45,919 bases of DNA from Thiorhodospira sibirica ATCC 700588 (GTDB taxonomy: Bacteria > Pseudomonadota > Gammaproteobacteria > Ectothiorhodospirales > Ectothiorhodospiraceae), in NCBI RefSeq assembly GCF_000227725.2, contig NZ_MU255056.1, positions 2,737,809 through 2,783,727 on the forward strand. Reading direction: 5' to 3'. Position 1 is the first letter of the stretch. The number at the start of each line of letters is the position of its first letter. A program made the position numbers and the translations under genes. The notes under the pieces are model-generated. The model searched no databases, was not told where the DNA came from, and saw nothing but the letters and a program-made list of their open reading frames with translations. Below, piece after piece: positions 1-8,035 of the stretch.

Positions 1-51
1 ATCCTCTGATCGGAAGGTGTTTTCTTAACACCCCCCCGCAGCACTCAAAGC

Positions 52-91
52 AGCGGACGAATCCAGGCAATACTCACGGAATTCGTCCGCT
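52..91 (-). promoter_or_regulatory. pufA-pufL intercistronic hairpin
   Basis: An 11-bp perfect inverted repeat (AGCGGACGAAT at 52-62, ATTCGTCCGCT at 81-91) lies about 100 bases downstream of the pufA stop in the direction of transcription. In Rhodobacter a hairpin at this place slows 3'-5' decay of the pufBA segment and raises LH1 over reaction-centre subunits; the same role here is inferred from position. There is no T-run after it, so it is not a typical intrinsic terminator. A smaller hairpin (GGTGTT 16-21 / AACACC 27-32) follows. The minus strand ends at position 1 with AGAGGAT, which could be the ribosome-binding site of pufL outside the window. The rest of 1-190 shows no gene. Confidence 0.6.
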
Positions 92-190
92 CCTTCACCC
101 CCTGGCTCAGCCAAACCAAGACATACACTTGTGGTGCAAGCGATGGCTTGATCTGCATACCAGTCAATCAGAACGCGTAGGTTCTAACGA

Positions 191-322
191 TTACTGAGCC
201 AGCCAGTTGAAGTTCTCTGTGCTGAGCACGATAAAATGGATGATGAATGCCAGCAGGGTCAGGAAAGCAAACAGAGCAGTCAAGGTGCCGCGTGGATTAA
301 AGGTCTGCCACATTTTATACAT
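191..322 (-). CDS. pufA: LH1 light-harvesting alpha polypeptide (PufA)
   Basis: The gene encodes 43 residues, the alpha subunit of the core antenna that binds bacteriochlorophyll and carotenoid around the reaction centre in the intracytoplasmic membrane. The sequence shows the family pattern: an N-terminal MYKMWQTFNPRGTL, one membrane helix at about residues 14-35, the bacteriochlorophyll-ligating His in FIIHFIVLST, and the C-terminal FNWL motif. It ends right after NWLAQ, shorter than many LH1 alphas, which carry 10-15 more residues. The start ATG at 322 is preceded by GAGGAG at good spacing. It lies 17 bases downstream of pufB, with which it must be cotranscribed. Confidence 0.93.
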   Translation of the reverse strand: MYKMWQTFNPRGTLTALFAFLTLLAFIIHFIVLSTENFNWLAQ

Positions 323-339
323 GATGCGCTACTCCTCAA

Positions 340-579
340 TTAACCCAAGTTGGTGAATGCAAAAGGAACATAGGTTTGTGCCAGCACTTTGGCCTGATCA
401 ACGATCATGCCAACCTGCCAGGAATAGCCTTCTGGACCAGGAATCCAGGGGCGCCAGGACCATGCCAGGAAGTGGGCCACGATGGCCACCAAAATGAAGG
501 CAGCAAAGCTCATCATGAAAATGCCGTGGAACTCAAGCGCTTCGTCTTCTGTCAGACCCGTTACTGATTTATCAGCCAT
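340..579 (-). CDS. pufB: LH1 light-harvesting beta polypeptide (PufB), C-terminally extended
   Basis: The gene encodes 79 residues, the beta subunit of the LH1 antenna. Residues 1-51 match the family: [15 protein letters not shown] before the helix, the chlorophyll-binding His in [10 protein letters not shown], and the WRPW end. Typical LH1 betas stop within a few residues of WRPW, at about 45-50 residues; this one continues for roughly 28 more (PGPEGYSW... to FTNLG). The ATG at 579 was chosen because GGAGG stands just upstream and the product begins MADKS, like other betas; an in-frame start at 627 has no such support. pufA follows 17 bases downstream. No pufQ is visible between bchZ and pufB. 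Confidence 0.93.
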   Translation of the reverse strand: MADKSVTGLTEDEALEFHGIFMMSFAAFILVAIVAHFLAWSWRPWIPGPEGYSWQVGMIVDQAKVLAQTYVPFAFTNLG

Positions 580-630
580 TTTATAACCTCCAAGATTTAA
601 GGTTTTTTTAGATTTACACCAACTCAAATA

Positions 631-684
631 GCTGCGCCTTGACAGCGCAGCCGCTCAGCGCAACGGCATTGAGCCGCTGCGCTG
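631..684 (-). promoter_or_regulatory. Tandem hairpins in the bchZ-pufB leader
   Basis: Two stem-loops lie side by side in the 159-base bchZ-pufB gap. The first in the direction of transcription (656-684) pairs CAGCGCAACGGC with GCCGCTGCGCTG, 12 bp with one G-U on the minus-strand RNA. The second (631-651) pairs GCTGCGC with GCGCAGC, 7 bp perfect. With the hairpin at 52-91 they bracket pufBA. Likely roles are 5' stabilisation or processing of the puf message. No TGT-N12-ACA (PpsR/CrtJ) palindrome was found in the gap. Confidence 0.5.
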
Positions 685-738
685 GCTTACCCCCCGTAAA
701 TCGGGCAGATAATTCTATATTACAACACCTGCCGGGCT

Positions 739-2178
739 TTAGCTCAGAACCCTCTTGGCCTGCTCTACATGGTGTTGCGTAACCATTTCGGCGCCACTTT
801 CCTGGGCCAGTTTTTCCGCCTGATCCCGCAGACGTTTGGCGGCGGAGATACGAATCAATACCGGGTAGGCATTGACGATTCGATCCAGCGCCAGTCTTGC
901 TTCATCCTCCCACGGCAGCTCCCGATGGAGTCGGGCGCGGGTGGCCTCAACTTTATCTAAGTCTGTGCCTAACGGCAAGATGTTGAATAAGGCATCAAAC
1001 AAGGCATTGCATACCTCTTGCACGATATAGGTCGCCCCGGCATAGCCCATAAAGGGGGTTCCGGTATGGCGGCGAATAATCGCCCCGGGAAAAGACACCG
1101 GGATATACATCGCCCGCCCGCCGATCTCGGCCAGATACATGCGCTCATTATAGCTGCCAAACAATACCAGCGGCGTTTTTTCATGCACGGCACGGCGCAC
1201 CTGTGCGTTATCGAGCTTGACACCGGGGCTGCGCATAAAGCTGAAAGTGCAGGGGAAGCCCATTTCCTGTTCGAGAAAATGGCGAATCCCGCGAGCATGT
1301 GTTTCGCTGGCCACGATGGCAAAACTGGCGGTGCCAAAGAAATCCTGGGTCACCGAACGCCAGAGATCCCAAATAGGCTTTATAGTCGTATGTTTTTCAC
1401 GTTCAATAAAGGGGTCTGGATCAAGTTTTAGTAATTCACCCAATTTTTTTAAGAATTGAGTGGTGCTATGCAGACCAATCGGCGCTTGCAAATAGGGGCG
1501 ATCCAGGGCTTCGCAGAGCTGGCGCCCAAATTCACGGTACATGCAGATATTGACATCCGCATCGGCAAGCTTGGGGATATCGGCCAGATGCGTACCCAGC
1601 GGGAACACCAGATTGACCTCAGCCCCGATACCCTCGACCAGCCGGCGAATTTCGGCCAGATCCGAGGCGCTATTAAAATAGCCATAGCTTGGGCCAATGA
1701 TATTCACGCGGGGTTTTTGATCGACGGCACGCGGGCTTTTTGGGCTACGCTGGGCCGCTTTCAGACCAAATTCACGCCATAACCAGAATAAGGCGCGATC
1801 CGCGCTTTGCCATTGATCTTCGTCAATAGTGCGCGGTAAAAAACGCAAAATATTGGTGCCTTCAGGTACCACACCACCACCGATCATCTCGGCAATGGAG
1901 CCGGTGACCACCACGGAGGGCAAATCCGGATCCAGTGTGCGATGCGCCCGCTCCATCGCCTGCTCCGTACCCAGTTGGCCCAGCTCTTCTTCACCCAGGC
2001 CGGTGACGACAATGGGCAGCTCATGCGGCGGCAGGGCATCGGTATAATGCAATACCGAGGTCACCGGCAGGTTTTCACAGCCCACCGGCCCGTCAATGAT
2101 GACCTGCAGGCCCTTGACGGCGCTGAAAACATACACGGCGCCCCAATAGCCGCCGGCGCGATCTAAATCCAGCAACAT
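739..2178 (-). CDS. bchZ: Chlorophyllide a reductase subunit Z
   Basis: This is the 479-residue BchZ subunit of chlorophyllide a reductase, the nitrogenase-like enzyme that reduces ring B of chlorophyllide a on the way to bacteriochlorophyll. BchY and BchZ form the catalytic NifDK-like component. The N-terminus, with [18 protein letters not shown] (Cys34), and the following [17 protein letters not shown] are characteristic of BchZ. The C-terminal [10 protein letters not shown] and HVEQAKRVL are helical, as in the family. Its ATG overlaps the bchY stop by one base (TGATG), indicating translational coupling. It belongs to the bchCXYZ block. Confidence 0.96.
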   Translation of the reverse strand: MLLDLDRAGGYWGAVYVFSAVKGLQVIIDGPVGCENLPVTSVLHYTDALPPHELPIVVTGLGEEELGQLGTEQAMERAHRTLDPDLPSVVVTGSIAEMIGGGVVPEGTNILRFLPRTIDEDQWQSADRALFWLWREFGLKAAQRSPKSPRAVDQKPRVNIIGPSYGYFNSASDLAEIRRLVEGIGAEVNLVFPLGTHLADIPKLADADVNICMYREFGRQLCEALDRPYLQAPIGLHSTTQFLKKLGELLKLDPDPFIEREKHTTIKPIWDLWRSVTQDFFGTASFAIVASETHARGIRHFLEQEMGFPCTFSFMRSPGVKLDNAQVRRAVHEKTPLVLFGSYNERMYLAEIGGRAMYIPVSFPGAIIRRHTGTPFMGYAGATYIVQEVCNALFDALFNILPLGTDLDKVEATRARLHRELPWEDEARLALDRIVNAYPVLIRISAAKRLRDQAEKLAQESGAEMVTQHHVEQAKRVLS

Positions 2179-3581
2179 CAGCAGCCCTCCTTGCCAGGCA
2201 ATACATTGATGCGATGCAAGGTGCGCTGTGCATAACGCTGACGGAATTGCGGACGGTCGTGTGGAATGTCTTCCCAGATACCGGCGGCATAGCCGGTTCC
2301 GGCGCCTTCAAAAAAAGATCTCATCACATCAAAACGCGCTTTATTATTCAAGGCTGTATTGATTACCTGCGCCAGTGAACCGGCCCCGGCAACCCCCATC
2401 AGCGGGCGGGCAGAAATCAGGTTGGTAAAATACAAAGCAGGAATGGCCATCTCTTTGGCCTTTTGCACCACCGGCGTGGTTCCTATGGCCAGGTCGGGCT
2501 TGAATTCGCGCACGGCCTCAATATCTTGTTCCAGGGAGGCACGAAACTGCACCCGCACGCCTTTGGCTTGTAGCCATTGGCGATCCGCATCTGACCACGG
2601 GGTACGCCCACAAGCGCTGCCCACATAAGGCACCTCTGCGCCACTTTCAAGCAGCAGGCGTGCAACCAACAGCTCCGAGCCTTCATAGCCGGACACGGTG
2701 ATGCGCCCCTTGATCGGGGTTTGTGCCAAAACGCCCTTGATGGCCGGCAAAAACTGGTTCTTGGCGGCGTCAATGGTATCTCTGGTGATCCCGCACAAGG
2801 TGCCAATCCCTTCCAGCCAGCCTGCGGTGCCCTCGTAACCGACCGGCGCAGAACCAATCACCTCGCGACCGGCCAGATTAAACTCACGCACACTGGCGGT
2901 ATAAAACGGGTGAATCGCCGCTACGGCGGCGCAATCAAGCGCGGCATACAGCTCGCGCCACTCCCGCGTCGGCACCACCGGCCCACAGGCTAACCCCAGC
3001 GGCTCAAGCATCATGCCGATGCTCATCGGGTCTGCCGGGAACATCTCACCCAGTAAGGTCACTGTCGGCTTGGCACTACGCCCGCCGCGAGGGGCCTGCA
3101 CCGGCCCCTGTTCGGCTTCATTGCGCGCATAACGCAGCATGGTGGCGGCCAGCAGGTCTTTTGCCTCAGCATGGGTGGGCACACCAAACCCCGGCACATC
3201 CAGACCAATGACGCGCACCCCATTGATTTCCTTGGGCAATAACTGCAGCGGCACCCCGGAGGCCGTCGGCACGCACAGGTTCATGATGGCAATGGCATCA
3301 TAGCGTTCCGGGTCGGCCAGTGTTTCCACTGCGGCGCGGATATCTTCAAAGACCTTGCCGGTCACCAGGGTTTCGGAATCAAAGGGCACATAGCCCACAG
3401 TGCGCCGGGCACCATAAAAATGCGAGGTAAAACTCAGGCCATACACGCAGCAGGCCGAGCCACACAGCACGCTGGCGGTGCGCCGCATCCGTAGCCCCAC
3501 GCGCAAGGCACCAAAGGCCGGGCACATGGTTTGCGGGCGATCATGAGGTCCCTGGGGACAGGAGGGATTTGATTCAGTCAT
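2178..3581 (-). CDS. bchY: Chlorophyllide a reductase subunit Y
   Basis: This is the 467-residue BchY subunit, partner of BchZ in the catalytic component of chlorophyllide a reductase. Cysteines at 20 (MCPAFGALR), 40, 44 and 45 ([11 protein letters not shown]) lie in the N-terminal region, where BchY supplies cluster ligands; [22 protein letters not shown] is a conserved BchY stretch. The ATG at 3581 has only a weak upstream purine tract. It follows bchX by 18 bases and overlaps bchZ by one base. Confidence 0.96.
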   Translation of the reverse strand: MTESNPSCPQGPHDRPQTMCPAFGALRVGLRMRRTASVLCGSACCVYGLSFTSHFYGARRTVGYVPFDSETLVTGKVFEDIRAAVETLADPERYDAIAIMNLCVPTASGVPLQLLPKEINGVRVIGLDVPGFGVPTHAEAKDLLAATMLRYARNEAEQGPVQAPRGGRSAKPTVTLLGEMFPADPMSIGMMLEPLGLACGPVVPTREWRELYAALDCAAVAAIHPFYTASVREFNLAGREVIGSAPVGYEGTAGWLEGIGTLCGITRDTIDAAKNQFLPAIKGVLAQTPIKGRITVSGYEGSELLVARLLLESGAEVPYVGSACGRTPWSDADRQWLQAKGVRVQFRASLEQDIEAVREFKPDLAIGTTPVVQKAKEMAIPALYFTNLISARPLMGVAGAGSLAQVINTALNNKARFDVMRSFFEGAGTGYAAGIWEDIPHDRPQFRQRYAQRTLHRINVLPGKEGC

Positions 3582-3599
3582 GCCGGGATCCAGTGCGTG

Positions 3600-4544
3600 T
3601 TACGCGTCGTCGTAAATCACTTCAAGCGAAGGCTTCTTGGTCACGGTCTGACCACACATATCTTCGAGGGTGGCAGGCTCTAACACCACATCACGCCCTA
3701 CGGCATCCCCGGCAAACAGCCCTAACAAGGCGTCCTGGCTCAGGGCCGTGGGGTGCATCGGCGGGGCGGTGGTGACGTTTTCTGCCAGCTGATTAAACAA
3801 CGGCGCCCAGGCACTGTCTGCGCCACTGACAATCTGATAGCTGGCGCTTTTGCGCCGGATTTCTTCGTTGGCCGGAATGGTCGCCAGTACGGGAATCCCT
3901 ACCTGGGCGGCGAAAGTTTGCGCCTCGCCCGTGCCATCGTCTTTATTGATCACCATACCGGCGACGCCGACATTGCCGCCCAGCTTACGGAAATATTCCA
4001 CCGCCGAGCAGACATTATTCACCACATACAGCGATTGCAGGTCATTAGAACCGACCACAATCACCTTCTGGCACATATCGCGCGAAATCGGTAAGCCAAA
4101 GCCGCCACAGACCACATCGCCGAGAAAATCCAGCAAAACGTAGTCAAAGCCCCATTCATTGAAGCCCAGTTTTTCCAATAACTCAAAGCCGTGAATAATG
4201 CCGCGCCCACCACAGCCACGCCCGACTTCCGGACCACCGAGTTCCATGGCGAAAACGCCGTCACGCTTGAAGCACACATCGCTGATGGTCACTTCTTCCC
4301 CAGCGAGCTTTTTTCTGGCCGAGGTTTCAATGATGGTCGGGCAGGCACGCCCGCCGAACAGCAATGAGGTGGTATCACTTTTTGGATCACAGCCGATCAG
4401 CAATACTTTTTTGCCCTGCTGGGCCAAGGTATATGACAGATTGGCCAAGGTAAAACTTTTGCCAATACCTCCCTTGCCATAAATAGCGATAATCTGGGTC
4501 TCTTTTGCCGATGCAGCCTGCGCATCCTGGGAGCTCAGGGTCAT
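3600..4544 (-). CDS. bchX: Chlorophyllide a reductase iron protein, subunit X
   Basis: This is the 314-residue NifH-like ATPase that passes electrons to BchYZ. It has the P-loop GKGGIGKS at 23-30. Cys111 (GRGCGGRG) and Cys146 (DVVCGGFG) match the two cysteines that bridge a 4Fe-4S cluster between the monomers of the dimer. DPKSDTTSLLFGG follows the second strand as in BchX. The start ATG abuts the bchC stop with no gap. The N-terminal 14 residues before the first strand are low in conservation. Confidence 0.96.
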   Translation of the reverse strand: MTLSSQDAQAASAKETQIIAIYGKGGIGKSFTLANLSYTLAQQGKKVLLIGCDPKSDTTSLLFGGRACPTIIETSARKKLAGEEVTISDVCFKRDGVFAMELGGPEVGRGCGGRGIIHGFELLEKLGFNEWGFDYVLLDFLGDVVCGGFGLPISRDMCQKVIVVGSNDLQSLYVVNNVCSAVEYFRKLGGNVGVAGMVINKDDGTGEAQTFAAQVGIPVLATIPANEEIRRKSASYQIVSGADSAWAPLFNQLAENVTTAPPMHPTALSQDALLGLFAGDAVGRDVVLEPATLEDMCGQTVTKKPSLEVIYDDA

Positions 4545-5522
4545 TTACATGCTTCTCCAGTCTAAGATCATTTTCAAACAGGCCGGGTCGCCAAAGGCCG
4601 TACGATAGGCACGATCTGCCTTGTCAATGGGCATCCGGTGCGTAATCAAGCCTTCCAGCGAAAGGCTTTCGTCGGCAAGCAGCGCTTTGACGGCCTTGAT
4701 ATCGGTCTCACGCCATTCGGCGGCCACCCGCAAACGCGCTTCGCGCATGAAGGCCGGGGGGAAATGAAACGACAAGGGCTGACTATAAAAACCGGCCAGC
4801 ACCACCTCGCCTTGCGGTGCCAGATGGGCAATCAGGGTATCCAGTATGGTGGAATCGCCGCTGACATCAAGGATAGTTTTATACTGCTTGCAATCATCGG
4901 CGTCCGGATCAAGCACAGTATAGCCCAATGCACCACTGGCGCGTTCGGGGTTACGCTCCCAGACTGTAACGCTGTGCGGGCCTTTTTTGGCAACAATGAT
5001 GCGCGCCAGCAAGCGTCCCAACACGCCATGCCCGACCACCAGGGTTTTACCCAAGTCCTCGCTCAGGTGGAAAACAGCATGATACGCGGTAGCCGCCAGG
5101 GCCAGCAAAACCGCCTGCTCGCCCAGGGATTCACTGATCGGAACCAGACGCACGCCGGGTATCACCACCCGCGAGGCCGCCCCGCCAAACAAACCGTTAA
5201 CCTCACCATAACAGCGCGCCCCAGGCACAAACACAAATTCATCGACACAACGCCCGGAATCTGCGCCTGCCCAGATGACTTTGCCGACAGACTCATAGCC
5301 TGGCACCAGCGGGTAGCCCATGCCGGGGAAACTCGGCATGCGCCCCATCCACAGCAAACGCTCCGTGCCCGTACTGATACCACTGTAGTGAATATCCACC
5401 ACCGCATCTTCAGCGCCCGGCGGTGTCAGATCCAGGGTCTTGACCACCAGGGATTCAGGACGCTCCAGCACAACAGCGGTGGCGCTCAGGCTCAGATTTG
5501 GATCAAATGTTGCAGCAGACAA
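4545..5522 (-). CDS. bchC: Bacteriochlorophyllide a dehydrogenase BchC
   Basis: This 325-residue zinc-free medium-chain dehydrogenase oxidises the 3-hydroxyethyl group to 3-acetyl in bacteriochlorophyllide synthesis. The GroES-like N-terminal half has SGISTGTERLLW and PGYESVGKV. The Rossmann nucleotide site is GHGVLG at about 164-169. The start appears to be TTG at 5522, with GGAG 7 bases upstream; no ATG or GTG lies nearby in frame before the conserved region. It is followed directly by bchX. The 186 bases between crtF and bchC hold no gene, and no PpsR-type palindrome was seen there. Confidence 0.94.
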   Translation of the reverse strand: MSAATFDPNLSLSATAVVLERPESLVVKTLDLTPPGAEDAVVDIHYSGISTGTERLLWMGRMPSFPGMGYPLVPGYESVGKVIWAGADSGRCVDEFVFVPGARCYGEVNGLFGGAASRVVIPGVRLVPISESLGEQAVLLALAATAYHAVFHLSEDLGKTLVVGHGVLGRLLARIIVAKKGPHSVTVWERNPERASGALGYTVLDPDADDCKQYKTILDVSGDSTILDTLIAHLAPQGEVVLAGFYSQPLSFHFPPAFMREARLRVAAEWRETDIKAVKALLADESLSLEGLITHRMPIDKADRAYRTAFGDPACLKMILDWRSM

Positions 5523-5708
5523 GGCAGTCTCCAGATAAAAATACGGGTGATGGACACACCGATATGCGGGTCGTCGATCTTAGGCGTGGCATTGTAGCGA
5601 CGCCCTGTATGTCCCTGCAAGCGCAGTCCCACCGCCAACGGCAGAAACGCGCTTCAAATACATCAGGCATCATGCCGCTTAATGTCGCTTAGCTCGCCGC
5701 CGCTGATC

Positions 5709-6827
5709 TCAGCGGGCTGGATGCGCCAGCATGACGCGCGTCAATAGGGGCGTGTGGGTGGCTAAAATGCGAAAGCGCTCAAAGCCTGCGGCAATCAGCA
5801 GCGCTTGAAGCTCGGTGGGGGTACGTGCCCGACCGGTTCCCATCGCCAGGAGATAAAAGCCAAAATAAGCATCGCTGATCGGCTCTGCACCGCTGGTACC
5901 CGCCATTGGTTCGGCCAGCAACAAGACCCCATCATCGGGCAAGGCCGCACGCGCAGCGCGCAAAAAGGCCAGTGCCACCTCATCTTCATGGTCATGAATC
6001 ACCCGTACCAGAGAGATAATATCCGCCCCCTGGGGCAAGGTATCCGACAAGGCGCTGCCGCCAAATACCTGCACGCGCTCGGCAAGCCCGGCATCATTAA
6101 AGCGCGCTTTGGCCTGCTGCGCCACGGCGGGCAAATCAAACAGCATCAAGCGCAGCTGCGGGGCCTGTGCAGCCACCGCCCGCAAAAAGGTACCATCGCC
6201 CCCACCCACGTCCAGCAAGCAGCGATGCCGCTTGAAGGAATAAACATTCAAGACCTCTTGGGCGACCATCGGCTGCGAGGCAGCCATCAGCTCGGTGTAA
6301 GCGGCGATTTTTTCCGCCTGCAGGCTGGAGGGTTGATCCGTCGTCGCATAGGGCCAGTACTGTCCCAGGCCCGTTTGCTCCTGCTCACCACGCAGTAGGG
6401 CCAGCGGGTCACGCAAATCATGGTAGAGCAGCGCATGGTGCTCTACCATCGCCATGATGCCCTGATTATCAATCATCGCCGCACCCAGGCGACCCAGACC
6501 ATAACGCCCGCCACTGCGCGCCTGCACCAGCTTGAGCGAGGCGGCGGCCCGCAACAGGCGCAGCATCGCCTCCTCCGATAAGGCAAAACGGCTGGCCAGC
6601 TCCGCCGGGCTTTGCGGGCCATGCTGGGACAAATGTTCAAACAGACGCAGGCGCACACAGGCGAGCAGGGTCTGGGAATACACAAAGCCCGCGCATACAT
6701 CGAATAAGGCGCGGGCATGGTGGCGCGCCAGCGGGCGGGTCAAGGGGAAGGCGGCGGCAAAGCGGCGAAAGCGCGCATTGCTCAACCAGCGGTCACGGGC
6801 AGCAAAGAAATGATCAAATAGGCTCAT
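5709..6827 (-). CDS. crtF: Carotenoid O-methyltransferase CrtF
   Basis: This SAM-dependent methyltransferase (372 residues) O-methylates 1-hydroxy carotenoids such as demethylspheroidene or hydroxy-rhodovibrin. An N-terminal dimerisation winged helix (about 40-110) precedes the SAM-binding motif LLDVGGGDG at about 204-212. The conserved AAFPLTRPLARHHARALFD near the N-terminus is typical of CrtF. I start it at ATG 6827 (MSLFDHFF), which aligns with other CrtF N-termini; an in-frame GTG at 6851 directly follows the crtE stop and is the alternative. A short palindrome (CCGCT...AGCGG) overlaps the TGA stop. Confidence 0.92.
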   Translation of the reverse strand: MSLFDHFFAARDRWLSNARFRRFAAAFPLTRPLARHHARALFDVCAGFVYSQTLLACVRLRLFEHLSQHGPQSPAELASRFALSEEAMLRLLRAAASLKLVQARSGGRYGLGRLGAAMIDNQGIMAMVEHHALLYHDLRDPLALLRGEQEQTGLGQYWPYATTDQPSSLQAEKIAAYTELMAASQPMVAQEVLNVYSFKRHRCLLDVGGGDGTFLRAVAAQAPQLRLMLFDLPAVAQQAKARFNDAGLAERVQVFGGSALSDTLPQGADIISLVRVIHDHEDEVALAFLRAARAALPDDGVLLLAEPMAGTSGAEPISDAYFGFYLLAMGTGRARTPTELQALLIAAGFERFRILATHTPLLTRVMLAHPAR

Positions 6828-6851
6828 GGCAAATAAGGCAATACGCGACAC

Positions 6852-7721
6852 TCAGGCGGCAAACCGCGCCAAGGCCTTGGGCAGAAACTGCTCGGCTTCC
6901 TTGGCAAAAGAGGCCCGGAGCTCAGCCTGGCCGGGGCAGGGAGGGATGGATTCAATGGCCTCGGCCAACAGCGTCCGCAGGCGGGTCTTGGCACCGGACA
7001 AGCCCAGCTCATTGGCAGCACTGGGTCGCCCCAGGGCCGCATCACGCCCGCCGGGTTTGCCAATATCAGCCTCGGTGGCGGTGGCATCGAGAATATCATC
7101 AGCAACCTGATAAGCCTCGCCCAAGCACTCACCCAGCGTCCGCCAGGGTTCATGTTCTGCACCCGCTGCAGCCGCACCCGCCATCGTCGCAGCGGCAAAC
7201 AAGGCGCCGGTTTTGGCGCGCTGATAATCGGCCAGCACAATCTCTGACTCGCATTCCCAGGCCTGTCCGGGGATGATGCCGCTGGGCAGGCCGACCGCAC
7301 GACCCACAATCGCGATCAAAGCCGGCAGACGCTGCGGCGAATCCGTGGCCGCCCGCGCCAGGGCCTGAAAGGGCAACACAATCAAGGCATCACCGGCCAA
7401 TACCGCAATGCGCTCACCAAAGGCGACATGCACGGAGGGTTTGCCACGGCGAATGCAGGCATTATCAAAACAGGGGAGATCATCATGAATCAGGGAGGCG
7501 CAGTGCATGATTTCCACGCTCGCCGCCGCCATGGCCGCCAAGCGCGGATCATCCTCACCGCAGGCCTGTGCAACCGCTAAAGCCAGACTTGGACGCACCC
7601 GCGCCCCACCCGGAAACACGGCATATCGGATGGCAGCAGCCAATTGGGGCGGACAATGCGGCCCTTGTTCATAGGCCAACGCCTCAATGAGGGCCTGTTC
7701 GATACGCATCAAGGGGTCCAC
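6852..7721 (-). CDS. crtE: Geranylgeranyl diphosphate synthase CrtE
   Basis: This prenyltransferase (289 residues) makes GGPP for carotenoids and the phytyl tail. The first aspartate-rich motif is D80-D81-LPCF-D86 and the second is D208-D209-IL-D212; FPGGARVRPSL is the conserved helix-B region. The GTG start at 7721 is preceded by GGGAGC at 8 bases; an internal ATG at 7709 lacks this. It is the first gene of the leftward crtEF-bchCXYZ-pufBA array and has a candidate promoter upstream. Confidence 0.95.
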   Translation of the reverse strand: MDPLMRIEQALIEALAYEQGPHCPPQLAAAIRYAVFPGGARVRPSLALAVAQACGEDDPRLAAMAAASVEIMHCASLIHDDLPCFDNACIRRGKPSVHVAFGERIAVLAGDALIVLPFQALARAATDSPQRLPALIAIVGRAVGLPSGIIPGQAWECESEIVLADYQRAKTGALFAAATMAGAAAAGAEHEPWRTLGECLGEAYQVADDILDATATEADIGKPGGRDAALGRPSAANELGLSGAKTRLRTLLAEAIESIPPCPGQAELRASFAKEAEQFLPKALARFAA

Positions 7722-7751
7722 GTTGTTTAGCTCCCAAAGAGATTTGATTTA

Positions 7752-7780
7752 ACGATAAAAAAGCCCGGCAACTCGGTCAA
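7752..7780 (-). promoter_or_regulatory. Candidate sigma70-type promoter for crtE
   Basis: On the minus strand TTGACC (7775-7780) is separated by exactly 17 bases from TATCGT (7752-7757), giving a transcription start about 25 bases upstream of the crtE GTG. This would drive the crtEF-bchCXYZ-puf array. No TGT-N12-ACA site was found in the crtE-crtD gap, so control by PpsR/CrtJ is not supported here. Confidence 0.45.
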
Positions 7781-7902
7781 CACCATCACGTTAAATCACG
7801 CAAGGCAAAGACAAAAGCGCCTTTTATTGAGCACACGACTTGCTTAATGCCGATTTGAGTCATGTAGAATAGACATTGCACGGATAAGGAGTCAAGCACA
7901 CC

Positions 7903-8022
7903 TTGGCCTGGCTTGCCGAAGATTGGCGCAAACAGCAAGTCCGTCGGGAAGCAGGCGTAGATCATTGCAGATCATCAATGCGTACCCCGGTGGCGTTACA
8001 TCAAAAATTTCAGGACCAATGA
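7903..8022 (+). CDS. Possible 39-residue ORF upstream of crtD
   Basis: A TTG-initiated frame runs to a TGA 13 bases before the crtD ATG. An AAGGAG stands upstream of the TTG, with rather long spacing. The product starts LAWLAEDWRKQQ and is charged. I do not recognise it. It may simply be leader sequence of the crtD message, since the region has no other coding signal. The rest of 7722-8035 appears to be the divergent promoter region. Confidence 0.2.
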   Translation: MAWLAEDWRKQQVRREAGVDHCRSSMRTPVALHQKFQDQ

Positions 8023-8035
8023 TCAGGATCAATGC

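Noticed and set aside
4638-5597. 319-codon open frame on the plus strand
   Set aside because: It is entirely antisense to bchC, whose protein is a clear family member; the product is His/Arg/Gln-rich as expected for a shadow of a GC-rich gene.
580-8035. PpsR/CrtJ operators (TGT-N12-ACA) in the photosynthesis intergenic regions
   Set aside because: Checked the bchZ-pufB, crtF-bchC and crtE-crtD gaps; none contains the palindrome. The closest, TGT-N7-ACA near 7864, has the wrong spacing.
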